From Clostridia bacterium (GTDB lineage: Bacteria > Bacillota > Clostridia > Oscillospirales > Acutalibacteraceae), in assembly GCA_017548045.1 (NCBI GenBank), contig JAFYNR010000033.1, positions 124,001-188,000 on the forward strand: a DNA stretch of 64,000 bases, given 5' to 3'. Both the position numbers and the translations under genes were made by a program. This document shows positions 17,711-25,180 of the stretch, piece after piece. The notes below the pieces were generated by a model. That model saw only the letters and a program-made list of their open reading frames with translations. It made no database searches and had not been told where the DNA came from. Position 1 is the stretch's first letter, and each line of letters begins with the position of its first letter.

Positions 17711-17760
17711 CACTCCTATTCTAATACGAAAGTATTGAAATAGGGGTGCATTTTTATTTT
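17711..17760 (+). terminator. Terminator of the displaced tRNA
   Basis: CACTCCTATT and AATAGGGGTG pair around a second stem (ctaatac/gtattga, loop GAAA), followed by a T-rich run. It is ten bases after CCA, as expected for a native tRNA terminator. Confidence 0.85.
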
Positions 17761-17800
17761 ACGGAATGGCTTGAAACATAAGGCTTTGCGGTATCTGATA

Positions 17801-17823
17801 AAAAAGAAAAGTTTCATAGTTGA
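17801..17823 (+). repeat. Tandem leader motif, copy 1
   Basis: AAAGAAAAGTTTCATAGTTGA, repeated at 17895-17917 with one base changed. Each copy is followed closely by a terminator-like hairpin. Confidence 0.6.
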
Positions 17824-17838
17824 ATTTTCGTTGTGTAA

Positions 17839-17869
17839 AAGTAGGGTTTAAGCCCTGCTTTTTATTTTT
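17839..17869 (+). terminator. Hairpin terminator 1 after the tandem motif
   Basis: AGTAGGG and CCCTGCT form the stem, followed by TTTTATTTTT. Confidence 0.7.
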
Positions 17870-17894
17870 CTTTTTTAATAATGAAACTAATCCC

Positions 17895-17917
17895 AAAAGA
17901 AAAGTTTCAGAGTTGAG
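17895..17917 (+). repeat. Tandem leader motif, copy 2
   Basis: AAAGAAAAGTTTCAGAGTTGA, matching copy 1 at 17801. Confidence 0.6.
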
Positions 17918-17947
17918 TCAAGGTTCATTTTGGACCTTGACTTTTTT
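17917..17947 (+). terminator. Hairpin terminator 2 after the tandem motif
   Basis: GTCAAGGT and ACCTTGAC form the stem, followed by TTTTTT. It lies 40 bases before an ATG with a strong ribosome site at 17988. Confidence 0.75.
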
Positions 17948-18068
17948 GCTTTTTAGAGCAACTTATAATACCAACGGAGGTGGTTTTATGTGGCAAGAAA
18001 CAGAAATTGATTGGTATTACATCTTTATTGTATTGGCACTGTTCATAATTTGTTTACAAAAATCCCTC

Positions 18069-18098
18069 TTGACTGCACGCTGCGTGCAGGTTTATGAT
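18069..18098 (+). promoter_or_regulatory. MerR-type promoter with dyad operator
   Basis: TTGACT at 18069-18074 and TATGAT at 18093-18098 with an 18-base spacer. The perfect dyad CTGCACGC-T-GCGTGCAG (18073-18089) sits in the spacer. This is the MerR-family operator layout. It lies directly before the ATG at 18117, so the regulator probably controls itself. Confidence 0.8.
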
Positions 18099-18116
18099 GG
18101 CATAGGGGTTGATTTT

Positions 18117-18911
18117 ATGAAAAAGTTGAGTGAAGTTTGCAAACTGGTTGGGGTTACAAGACGAACTCTACAAGAATACAATAAAATAAATCTTTTGAAA
18201 CCTACTTATATTTCGGATTCTGGTTATTGGTATTATGACGATAATGCTATTGGTCTTTTGTTGATGATAAGGATTTTTCTTGAGGCTGGGTATGACAGAC
18301 TTGCGATAAAAGAGTTGTTTAATTCTTCAATTAAAGATAATGAACAGGTTTTTAGTGAGTTACTTGGTTCGCTAGAGGAAAAAAAGAAGAGAATCGACGG
18401 TATGATTAAATTCGTGAGAATGTTAAATGTGACTCTCAGCTTTCCTAGGTGTACATTATCAGCTCTTGATAAAATTGATTTAGCAAATATTTATCAAGAA
18501 AAGAGTTTTTTGAATGTATTTAACGATTCAGTAAACACATTTTCAAACCTTGATGAGACCGAACAAGCTGAAGTGGAACTGATTGTTCCATTAACATATC
18601 ATTTAATAGCAATAGCAAATAATAGTGAGCATTCCATAAGTTCTGAAGAGGTTGAAATGATATTCAAAGATTTGTTTTTGAGTTTCAAAAAAATTGTTTT
18701 AGCCGTAAATGAAACAGATGAATCTCCCGTTTCTTTTGACGATTCAGATGTTGCAGGAATAATCATAGACTGGAGCAAAGAGATGAAAAGTGACATAGAA
18801 ATTAGCAAACTGATTACCAGTCACTCTAACGAGAAAGGTTTGGATTATGTTGTTCGCGTACTTGACTATTATTGCAAAGAAATTATTAATTCTAGCAAAA
18901 TAAAGGAATAG
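18117..18911 (+). CDS. MerR-family transcriptional regulator
   Basis: 264 aa from the ATG at 18117. The N-terminal winged helix (KLSEVCKLVGVTRRTLQEYN ... GYWYYDDNAIGLLLMI) is a clear MerR DNA-binding domain. A dimerisation helix follows (EKKKRIDGMIKFVRML), then a 150-residue acidic helical C-terminus with no known ligand domain. An operator dyad and promoter lie just upstream. The same frame is open back to an ATG at 17988 with a strong GGAGGTGG site. That longer form would add 43 residues with one membrane segment (YYIFIVLALFIICL) and would read through the operator. Two genes for small hypothetical proteins follow in the same direction, probably co-transcribed. Confidence 0.88.
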   Translation: MKKLSEVCKLVGVTRRTLQEYNKINLLKPTYISDSGYWYYDDNAIGLLLMIRIFLEAGYDRLAIKELFNSSIKDNEQVFSELLGSLEEKKKRIDGMIKFVRMLNVTLSFPRCTLSALDKIDLANIYQEKSFLNVFNDSVNTFSNLDETEQAEVELIVPLTYHLIAIANNSEHSISSEEVEMIFKDLFLSFKKIVLAVNETDESPVSFDDSDVAGIIIDWSKEMKSDIEISKLITSHSNEKGLDYVVRVLDYYCKEIINSSKIKE

Positions 18912-18922
18912 AGGTGAAATAA

Positions 18923-19513
18923 ATGCAGGTGTCAGCAAGAATATTGGGTAGGGAATTTGGTTTGACTGCCGAAGAAATGAATAGGGTTTTATTAAAACAA
19001 GGCTATTATGTTAAGTCTGTAATCGGATATGAGATAACAGAGAAAGCTGTTGACTATGTTGTGGAAAAAGGTCACCACAGTGGCCCTGGCGGCTATTCTC
19101 GATATAATGCAGATTGGGTTACTCGTACTTTTGATGAATCAATTAAAGATGTATTACAAGTTACCCCGGAGTTGATAAAAGAAGTAAGAGCTGAACTGTC
19201 GTCTGAACGTGCGATTCGATATGCCAAACTAGTTGCAGAAAGAGCAAAAGCTGATGCTGATTTTATTGCTAAACAAACGACTGAAAACATACCCCCAATA
19301 ACGCAAGCTACATTCTTTAATCTTGATGAAGAAACTATTCAAAAATTAAAAAGAGCAGGAATAGCAGGGATAGTAATTGGTGGAACGGTTGCGCTGGGTT
19401 ATGGGATTTATAAACTAACACCCAAAATAAAGGTGTGGTGGAACAATCGTATGCACAATAACGAAACTGATAAAGTAGTTGAAAATCAAAAAGAAACTGA
19501 TAACACAAATTGA
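18923..19513 (+). CDS. Hypothetical protein with HTH-like N-terminus and one membrane segment
   Basis: 196 aa, GAGGTG before the ATG, 11 bases after the MerR stop. Residues 1-50 (SARILGREFGLTAEEMNRVLLKQGYY) look like the small helix-turn-helix found in phage antirepressor-type proteins. The middle is a charged helix (about 75-125). A Gly-rich membrane segment (AGIAGIVIGGTVALGYGIY) lies near residue 150, followed by a basic and Asn-rich tail. No named family. It is probably in one operon with the MerR gene and the zinc-ribbon gene. Confidence 0.7.
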   Translation: MQVSARILGREFGLTAEEMNRVLLKQGYYVKSVIGYEITEKAVDYVVEKGHHSGPGGYSRYNADWVTRTFDESIKDVLQVTPELIKEVRAELSSERAIRYAKLVAERAKADADFIAKQTTENIPPITQATFFNLDEETIQKLKRAGIAGIVIGGTVALGYGIYKLTPKIKVWWNNRMHNNETDKVVENQKETDNTN

Positions 19514-19558
19514 TTTAGACAGTGAAATTTGCAAAATAAATAGAGAGGAGATTTGAAA

Positions 19559-19888
19559 ATGGGCTTGTTTGATTCGATTTTAAGTGGCATTTTTAGTGGA
19601 GGTTCCGATGACAAGGGTTGTGACTGGTATTGCGATGAGTGCGATGCACATATGAATTCGCAACCAGGATTTACAACCTCAAGCGGAGAATGGACATGCA
19701 CCAAGTGTGGTTATGTCAACGATGTGACAGAAGACAATATACTGGACGAATACGAGAACCCCTACGATGACGATGATGACGACGATGAGGGATTAAGCGT
19801 TTCGGATGCTGCTGATATCTGGCGTTCTCACGGTGAAGATGAGGATTATATGTTCGGTTATACTCGTGAAGAGTTAGAAGATGCATAA
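19559..19888 (+). CDS. Small acidic zinc-ribbon protein
   Basis: 109 aa from the ATG at 19559, with AGAGGAG eight bases upstream. A short amphipathic N-terminus (MGLFDSILSGIFSGG) is followed by a zinc ribbon with CDEC and CTKC knuckles (about residues 25-55), then a run of nine aspartates and an acidic C-terminus. It looks like a small cytosolic metal-binding adaptor; no function is known to me. It is the last gene before a cluster of GCACCCTAT repeats and a terminator. Confidence 0.7.
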   Translation: MGLFDSILSGIFSGGSDDKGCDWYCDECDAHMNSQPGFTTSSGEWTCTKCGYVNDVTEDNILDEYENPYDDDDDDDEGLSVSDAADIWRSHGEDEDYMFGYTREELEDA

Positions 19889-19927
19889 AGAGTAACGAAT
19901 GTCGTACTCTATCGTAAAAAAACAAGA

Positions 19928-19995
19928 TGCACCCTATATTACAAAACTGCACCCTGTTTTTAAGAAATGCACCCTATTTGCACCCTATAGGGTGC
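19928..19995 (+). repeat. Four TGCACCCTAT direct repeats, last one palindromic
   Basis: Copies start at 19928, 19948, 19968 and 19979 (spacing 20, 20, 11). The last forms the palindrome GCACCCTATAGGGTGC and is followed by TATAAT at 20000-20005. This looks like an operator array for an unknown DNA-binding protein. Confidence 0.65.
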
Positions 19996-20026
19996 ATAGT
20001 ATAATACTTGGGCTTTTTAGGCATAT

Positions 20027-20068
20027 CGAGTATTCATAAGGTGTTCAGCCTGTGAATACTCGTTTTTT
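20027..20068 (+). terminator. Terminator downstream of the repeat array
   Basis: CGAGTATTCA and TGAATACTCG form a ten-pair stem followed by TTTTTT. It could end the zinc-ribbon operon or a short RNA of about 60 bases begun at the repeat array. Confidence 0.85.
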
Positions 20069-20074
20069 ATTCCT

Positions 20075-20112
20075 AAAAAAGCCATCCTGAAAACTGTTGT
20101 TTTGAGGATGGC
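20075..20112 (-). terminator. Terminator of the EEP gene
   Basis: GCCATCCTcAAAAC pairs with GTTTTcAGGATGGC on the minus strand, followed by TTTTTT. It is 18 bases after the stop at 20130. Confidence 0.85.
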
Positions 20113-20129
20113 AATATTATATTTGACCG

Positions 20130-21683
20130 TTACACTAATTCTTTCAGTAATTCGGGAAGATTACCGATATCTAAAAAAACCATAATCAAAGCCCTTAAAA
20201 TCCACTTAAGACGGTAAATAAAATCATTTCCCGAGTCTATGGTTACCTGAAGCTTCTGAGTGTTTTCAACAAAATCTGCGGTTTTTATAAATGTAAAATC
20301 GCATTCTGCGGCGGAATGGTCGGATATTACTTTTCCGTTATCATCGGTAACCTCAACATACCTGAAATCGCTTACAACAACATCCACACCGCCGCCGGGT
20401 TTATACATAAATCTTTCAACCGAATCCCAATTACCCCAGGCAGGAAGATCTGTTATATGCCACTTGTATAAGTCAAAATAGTCACCACCGTTGTGATGTT
20501 CTATCCAGGCGTCTTTTAAGCCGCACTCAAGGTAAAGGGTTTTATAAAGAGCACCGTCATCTTCGTGAGTGTGTATATGGTTGTTGAAATCCCCCGTTAC
20601 AATTACGGGTCTGTCATTTTCGGCAGAACGTGCTTTAATAAATTCAGCAAGCTGTTTATACTGACTTGTTCTTGCGACAATTGAACCCTCTCCGCCGTAA
20701 GCATCTGCGTGCAGATTGTAAAAATCAACATAAATGCCGTTGCCAATATCAATAACGGTGTAGACAAAGCCTTTGGGTGTAAGTTCATCGGAACCGTCAG
20801 AGAGAATACCGCTTGCTTCGTTCCAGGCAACCCGTTTTTCGTTATAAACAGGCATATTTTTGGTGAATATATTCAGTCCGTCGCCACCGGGAATACCGCC
20901 TGTGTGGTTGGTCATATGGTTTAAGCCGCTCATGCCGTCAACAAGATGTTTATGGTATCCGAAATCCTCCTGAACGGCAACAATATCAAAACCGTTTTGT
21001 GAAAGATATTTACCCGCCGCCTTTTGATTGGCAATTACATTGTCACCTGAAAGGAACTCGAAGGGCAGACCCGCAACATTGAAGTTGACCGTTCTGACAG
21101 TATATTTTTCAGATTTATCATAATCATAAAGCTTTATATCGAAGTATTCATCATATTCTTTTCCGTTGCAAATATAGGTGAGTCTCCAATAAATTTTATC
21201 AAAATTTCTGAAGCCCCCAACCTCTTTGTCTTCTAGATATTCTCTATATAATATGCCGTATTCATCTTGTTCCGCATCTGTTTCAATACGTTTAAACGTC
21301 AAGGGTTGGCTATAGTCAATGTTGCCATTTTCATCTTTTGGCCAATATGAAGGGTTTACCGTATCATTAAGAGAAACTCCTTGCCAATCGGTTTCGCCGT
21401 TAAGAGAAACCTTACACTCAAATTTTGTTGTTCCCGCAGGAAACACAAAGGTGTATGCAAGGTCATTGAGTTCACGGGATATAGCATAATCGCCCTGAAC
21501 ACTTTTTTCTTTGATGTTATAAGATAAACGGCTCGGGAACTCCATCGGATAAATGGTTGATTTATAGAGAAAAGGGGCTATTTCAATCTGAACACCTTTT
21601 TCGGTTTCAACGCTTTCGGCATAAGCAATTATACCCGTCAAAACAATTACAATCGTGAGAATAAAACAAAATAATTTTTTCAC
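20130..21683 (-). CDS. Secreted endonuclease/exonuclease/phosphatase-fold protein
   Basis: 517 aa with a GTG start (GGAGAGA upstream) and a signal peptide (residues 1-22, cleavage near AYA-ES). A beta-rich N-terminal domain (about 25-185) precedes an EEP domain (about 190-460) with the expected motifs: VNFNVAGLP, IVAVQED, YNLHADA, VTGDFNN and the final SDHSAAECDF catalytic pair. EEP enzymes are metal-dependent phosphodiesterases that cut DNA, RNA, inositol phosphates or sphingomyelin. Export and the order of motifs are closest to sphingomyelinase/DNase-I-like secreted enzymes, but the substrate cannot be fixed. A short hydrophobic C-terminal stretch (WILRALIMVFLDI) may hold it at the surface. 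Single-gene unit with its own terminator. Confidence 0.85.
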   Translation of the reverse strand: MKKLFCFILTIVIVLTGIIAYAESVETEKGVQIEIAPFLYKSTIYPMEFPSRLSYNIKEKSVQGDYAISRELNDLAYTFVFPAGTTKFECKVSLNGETDWQGVSLNDTVNPSYWPKDENGNIDYSQPLTFKRIETDAEQDEYGILYREYLEDKEVGGFRNFDKIYWRLTYICNGKEYDEYFDIKLYDYDKSEKYTVRTVNFNVAGLPFEFLSGDNVIANQKAAGKYLSQNGFDIVAVQEDFGYHKHLVDGMSGLNHMTNHTGGIPGGDGLNIFTKNMPVYNEKRVAWNEASGILSDGSDELTPKGFVYTVIDIGNGIYVDFYNLHADAYGGEGSIVARTSQYKQLAEFIKARSAENDRPVIVTGDFNNHIHTHEDDGALYKTLYLECGLKDAWIEHHNGGDYFDLYKWHITDLPAWGNWDSVERFMYKPGGGVDVVVSDFRYVEVTDDNGKVISDHSAAECDFTFIKTADFVENTQKLQVTIDSGNDFIYRLKWILRALIMVFLDIGNLPELLKELV

Positions 21684-21823
21684 AACAATCTCTCCATTGA
21701 ATTAAGATGGATTTTGTTATATGATAACACATTCTGCGCCAAAAATGTTAGCAACTTGTGAACAAAGGTTTTTGCGGGTTTGGATTTTTCATTTTTATAA
21801 TACAATATTTTGCGTAAAACATC

Positions 21824-21852
21824 TTGAACAAACCCGGAACTAAGCGTATAAT
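21824..21852 (+). promoter_or_regulatory. SigA-type promoter of the DUF1295 gene
   Basis: TTGAAC at 21824-21829 and TATAAT at 21847-21852 with a 17-base spacer. The resulting leader to the ATG at 22094 is about 235 bases, with no clear riboswitch or ORF in it. Confidence 0.75.
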
Positions 21853-22093
21853 TATGTATACTTTTTGAAACGGTAATCCTATAAGTCTGAAATACAACAA
21901 TATCACGCACTTTCGGGCATTTCAGATGCAAAGCAGTTTTGAACGAGAAAATTTTCATCGTGTCAAGGCGAAAATTTGCAGAAATACGAGGCTATTTCAA
22001 GAATTTTCAACGCATACAGGGCGGAAAGGTTCCGTTCAAAACCTTATCGATTATCGTATTAAAAAGTATATAAACAAGCAAGGGAGTATTATT

Positions 22094-22903
22094 ATGTCTG
22101 CAGTTGTTCCGCTTTCATTCTGGCTGCTTTTTGCCGCCGCAATGCTTATCAGTTCAATCGGTTTTTACAAGTACGTTTATTTCATTTCTCTGGGCTACGG
22201 CTTTTCAATCGCAGGTCTTGGCGGGCTGATGCTTTACCTTTTCCGTGACGGATTGAGTGCAGGTACGGTTATCGCCTGTATTCTGTTTATTATTTACGGC
22301 ATCCGTCTTGGCGGTTATCTGCTTGTGCGTGAGCTTAAAAGTGCCGCCTACAACAGCGCGATGAAAAGAGAAATCAAAGACGGCTCAACTATGAAGCTTG
22401 GAGTAAAGTTTGCAATATGGATTACCTGCGGTGCACTTTACGTTACACAGGTTCTTCCCGTATTTTACCGCCTGCTTAACAGCGAAAGTACCGACGGCTG
22501 GTGCATTTCAGGCGTTGTTATTATGGCATTCGGCATTATTTTCGAATCCGTTGCGGATATGCAGAAAAATGCATCAAAGAAAAAGAATCCCAACCGTTTC
22601 TGCGATACGGGACTTTATAAATTCGTCCGCTGTCCCAACTATCTGGGCGAAATGATTTTCTGGACGGGCGTTCTTATTTCTGGCGTAAACGTGCTTGAGG
22701 GCGCAGGTCAGTGGATACTTTCCCTTATCGGTTACATAGGCATTATTTTTGTTATGTTCAGCGGTGCCCGCCGCCTCGAGCTCAGACAGAATAAGAACTA
22801 CGGCAATGACCCCGAATATCAGGCATATGTGAAGAAGGTTCCCATTATGGTGCCCTTTATTCCTCTTTACAGCGTTGCGAAATATAAATTCCTTGTTGCA
22901 TAA
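22094..22903 (+). CDS. DUF1295 / steroid 5-alpha-reductase-like membrane protein
   Basis: 269 aa from the ATG at 22094, with AGGGAG upstream; longer in-frame starts read through the leader. Seven to eight membrane segments are visible. The C-terminal signature GLYKFVRCPNYLGEMIFW and the following EYQAYVKKVP are those of DUF1295 and the isoprenylcysteine methyltransferase/5-alpha-reductase superfamily. Relatives reduce or methylate lipid substrates with NADPH or SAM bound near the C-terminus. The substrate is unknown. It is monocistronic, with a consensus promoter and its own terminator. The family is firm, the reaction is not. Confidence 0.85.
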   Translation: MSAVVPLSFWLLFAAAMLISSIGFYKYVYFISLGYGFSIAGLGGLMLYLFRDGLSAGTVIACILFIIYGIRLGGYLLVRELKSAAYNSAMKREIKDGSTMKLGVKFAIWITCGALYVTQVLPVFYRLLNSESTDGWCISGVVIMAFGIIFESVADMQKNASKKKNPNRFCDTGLYKFVRCPNYLGEMIFWTGVLISGVNVLEGAGQWILSLIGYIGIIFVMFSGARRLELRQNKNYGNDPEYQAYVKKVPIMVPFIPLYSVAKYKFLVA

Positions 22904-22935
22904 GGTAACGAGTAAAACCCCATCTGACTTTGACG

Positions 22936-22979
22936 ATATGCATCCCAAAAGTATGTCACTTTTGGAGGTGCATATTTTT
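22936..22979 (+). terminator. Terminator after the DUF1295 gene
   Basis: ATATGCATCCCAAAAGT and ACTTTTGGaGGTGCATAT form a long stem followed by TTTTT. Confidence 0.8.
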
Positions 22980-23008
22980 ATGAAAAAAGGAACACTGCAT
23001 TTCATCGC

Positions 23009-23030
23009 ATAAACCGCAAATTCTGACAAA
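23009..23030 (+). repeat. 22-base sequence shared with the spoVT upstream region
   Basis: ATAAACCGCAAATTCTGACAAA, 21 of 22 bases identical to 55975-55996. Both copies lie within about 120 bases before a start codon. Confidence 0.5.
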
Positions 23031-23127
23031 TCTTCCGGAATGAACAGTGTGATGGAAACAGGCTGTAAGTGAGTTGCAAAGCACGAGAAATTGTGTTACA
23101 ATTTTCATATTAAGGATGGTGGTTATT

Positions 23128-24114
23128 GTGGCAGAAAAAAGAAATATTTCCATTCAGTTGTTGAGGGTATGTGCCTGTATAATGGTATTTATAGTGCATT
23201 TCGGACAAAGAGTTGGTTTGTCAGGCATTATAAGAGATTTCACAAACTTCGGACAACACGGAGTTCAATTATTTCTTCTGATAAGTGGTTTTTTGGCGTG
23301 TAAAACATTTTATGAAAACTCAAACACAGACATTTGGGAATATTACAAAAAACGAATGATAGCCATATTACCGTTATACTATCTGGTTATTGTGTATTAT
23401 TTTATTTCAGAAAACATATTAAACCATTTCGGTAATGTTATTCCTGCGGACGAATTAGGAATCGGTTGGCTTCGATACATATTTTTATTAAACGGATTCT
23501 TAAATAGCGACACATACTTTTGGAGTAACTTAGGTATAACTTGGACAATACCTATTTTTATGTTTTTCTATTTGATTGCTCCCTGGATTTTAAGAAAAGT
23601 AAGGTCCGTGATATTCGCTTTCTGTCTTTGGTTCTTGCTTTTTGTCACAACTCAAATTATTGGTGAATTTTATACGTGTACCATTATAAGTAACCTGCAC
23701 GTACTTTTTCTGGGATCTGCAATATATTACGCTTGCGTGCATAAAAAGTCTGAAATACCGACACTTATATTTTTACTGTTGGCATCAATATTTATGCTTA
23801 TATTGCACAAGTCCGAATATGCGTACATATTTATTTTTGCTTGTCTGATTATGATTTTGTTTTCAATAGACAATATTTATTTGCCCGAATGGTTGATGAA
23901 TACAATTAATATCCTCGACAAGTATTCATACACCCTGTATCTTATGCACGGCGTTGTATTCTGCAGTCTTATTGACAGATTAAACAAATTAGAAGTGTCA
24001 AAAATTTTGATTGCGGTTTTGGCCGTATTCGGAACAATTATTGCAACCCGGGTTGTTGGAAAATATATAGAAAAACCAATTCAGAATTATCTGAAAAAGC
24101 ATTGTCTGAAATAG
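23128..24114 (+). CDS. Acyltransferase-3 family membrane protein
   Basis: 328 aa from the GTG at 23128, the best spaced start behind AAGGATGGTGG; an ATG at 23116 is possible. About ten membrane segments. The N-terminus (RNISIQLLRVCACIMVFIVHFGQR) has the conserved R and the catalytic-type His of acyltransferase-3 proteins, followed by GVQLFLLISGFL. The C-terminal YSYTLYLMHG and EKPIQNYLKK segments also match. These enzymes move acyl groups across the membrane onto polysaccharide, peptidoglycan or lipid. The acceptor is unknown. It stands alone between a terminator and the zinc-finger gene, so it is not clearly part of a glycan cluster. Confidence 0.85.
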   Translation: MAEKRNISIQLLRVCACIMVFIVHFGQRVGLSGIIRDFTNFGQHGVQLFLLISGFLACKTFYENSNTDIWEYYKKRMIAILPLYYLVIVYYFISENILNHFGNVIPADELGIGWLRYIFLLNGFLNSDTYFWSNLGITWTIPIFMFFYLIAPWILRKVRSVIFAFCLWFLLFVTTQIIGEFYTCTIISNLHVLFLGSAIYYACVHKKSEIPTLIFLLLASIFMLILHKSEYAYIFIFACLIMILFSIDNIYLPEWLMNTINILDKYSYTLYLMHGVVFCSLIDRLNKLEVSKILIAVLAVFGTIIATRVVGKYIEKPIQNYLKKHCLK

Positions 24115-24292
24115 TCTTATCTGAAAGTGTAAATCTCCTTGCTTCACAAATAATAACATCAAGATTTGTCTGAAAAAGGAGAAAAAACTGATGTGCATAG
24201 CGTTCTGACACAAAAACACCGACCGTCAAGCGAATTTTCGATTTTATTGAACAAAAAAGCTCTTGTTTTGTTAAAAATTTGTGAATCACCCA

Positions 24293-24321
24293 TTGACATT
24301 ACAAATTTAAAGTGATAATAT
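24293..24321 (+). promoter_or_regulatory. SigA-type promoter of the secreted zinc-finger gene
   Basis: TTGACA at 24293-24298, a 17-base spacer, TAATAT at 24316-24321. The leader to the ATG is about 55 bases. Confidence 0.75.
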
Positions 24322-24384
24322 TAGGTATGTTTTGATGTTTATTCAATCATCGGAAACAACTACAACACGAAAGGACAGACCGAA

Positions 24385-24897
24385 ATGAAGAAGTTTTTGG
24401 CAATCGTTTTTTCACTTATCTTTGCTCTTTCAGCATTCACAGTAGCATTTGCTGCAGAGAACACATGCCCTTATTGCAAGGACGTAATTGCTGATGAAGT
24501 TGCTTACAACGAACATATTTCAGGCGGATGCGATGTAAAATTCCGTTCATGCAAATATGGTTGCGGTGCAAAGTTCAGTGAAGCAGCAAACCTTGAAGTA
24601 CATGAAGATGCATGCCCCAAGGGTGCAGGTAACTGCGAATACTGCGATGCAGCATATGCAAATCAGGCTGCTTACGAAGCTCACAAGGAAAACGAATGCA
24701 AAATCGTTACCACAGTAGGCGAGGATGCTGCTCCCGTTGTTGACAAGGTTATTGACACCTTGAAGACAGTTAATTGGGAAGCTCTTGCAAACAAGATCGT
24801 TGACGCAGTTAAGAGCATCGATATCGAAGGTCTTATCGCTAAGATTAAGCCTGTTATTGAGAAGGTTGTTAGTCTCGTAAAGGACTACGCAGCATAA
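24385..24897 (+). CDS. Secreted protein with three zinc-finger-like modules
   Basis: 170 aa. A signal peptide (residues 1-23, cleavage near AFA-AE) is followed by three Cys2-His-Cys-like modules: CPYCKD...HISGGC, CKYGCGAKF...HEDAC and CEYCDAAY...HKENEC (about residues 28-112). A helical amphipathic C-terminus (about 115-170) ends in VKDYAA. C2H2/C2HC fingers are rare in exported bacterial proteins; outside the cell they might bind metal, or fold by disulfides. Codon use is strongly biased toward a few codons, which suggests high expression. It has a consensus promoter and a strong terminator, so it is a single-gene unit directly before the T7SS locus. It could be a secreted partner, but no evidence ties it to T7. 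Confidence 0.8.
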   Translation: MKKFLAIVFSLIFALSAFTVAFAAENTCPYCKDVIADEVAYNEHISGGCDVKFRSCKYGCGAKFSEAANLEVHEDACPKGAGNCEYCDAAYANQAAYEAHKENECKIVTTVGEDAAPVVDKVIDTLKTVNWEALANKIVDAVKSIDIEGLIAKIKPVIEKVVSLVKDYAA

Positions 24898-24917
24898 TTT
24901 TACTCTAAAATTAAGAG

Positions 24918-24956
24918 ACAAACCGAGTTCAGAAACGAACTCGGTTTGTTTTTTTA
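24918..24956 (+). terminator. Strong terminator before the T7SS locus
   Basis: ACAAACCGAGTTC and GAACTCGGTTTGT form a perfect 13-pair stem with a six-base loop, followed by TTTTTTT. Confidence 0.95.
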
Positions 24957-25180
24957 TTTCAAAAATTTTTAATAGGCAGACAATGCTTTTTCTGCTTTTT
25001 AAACAAAAAAACTATCACTTTTTGTTTAATATCAACAATACAAAAACAGGCGTTTTTTGTTGCATTTTGGACATATATGTTATATAATATTTTTTATAAA
25101 TAATATTGTATAGATTTGCCTACGTTTTGTCCCGAAAATGAAGTCGAAAACATTTCAGTTTAAGAGAGGGTGTTTGCGCT

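Noticed and set aside
21680..21958. Minus-strand 92-aa frame upstream of the EEP gene
   Set aside because: It crosses the intergenic promoter region, has no ribosome site and resembles no protein.
21853..22093. Known riboswitch in the DUF1295 leader
   Set aside because: I could not find the conserved core of SAM, TPP, FMN, cobalamin or T-box elements by eye.
25067..25088. TTGGAC with TATAAT as the T7SS promoter
   Set aside because: The spacer is only ten bases, too short for a sigma-A promoter. A promoter probably lies in this AT-rich gap but I cannot place it.
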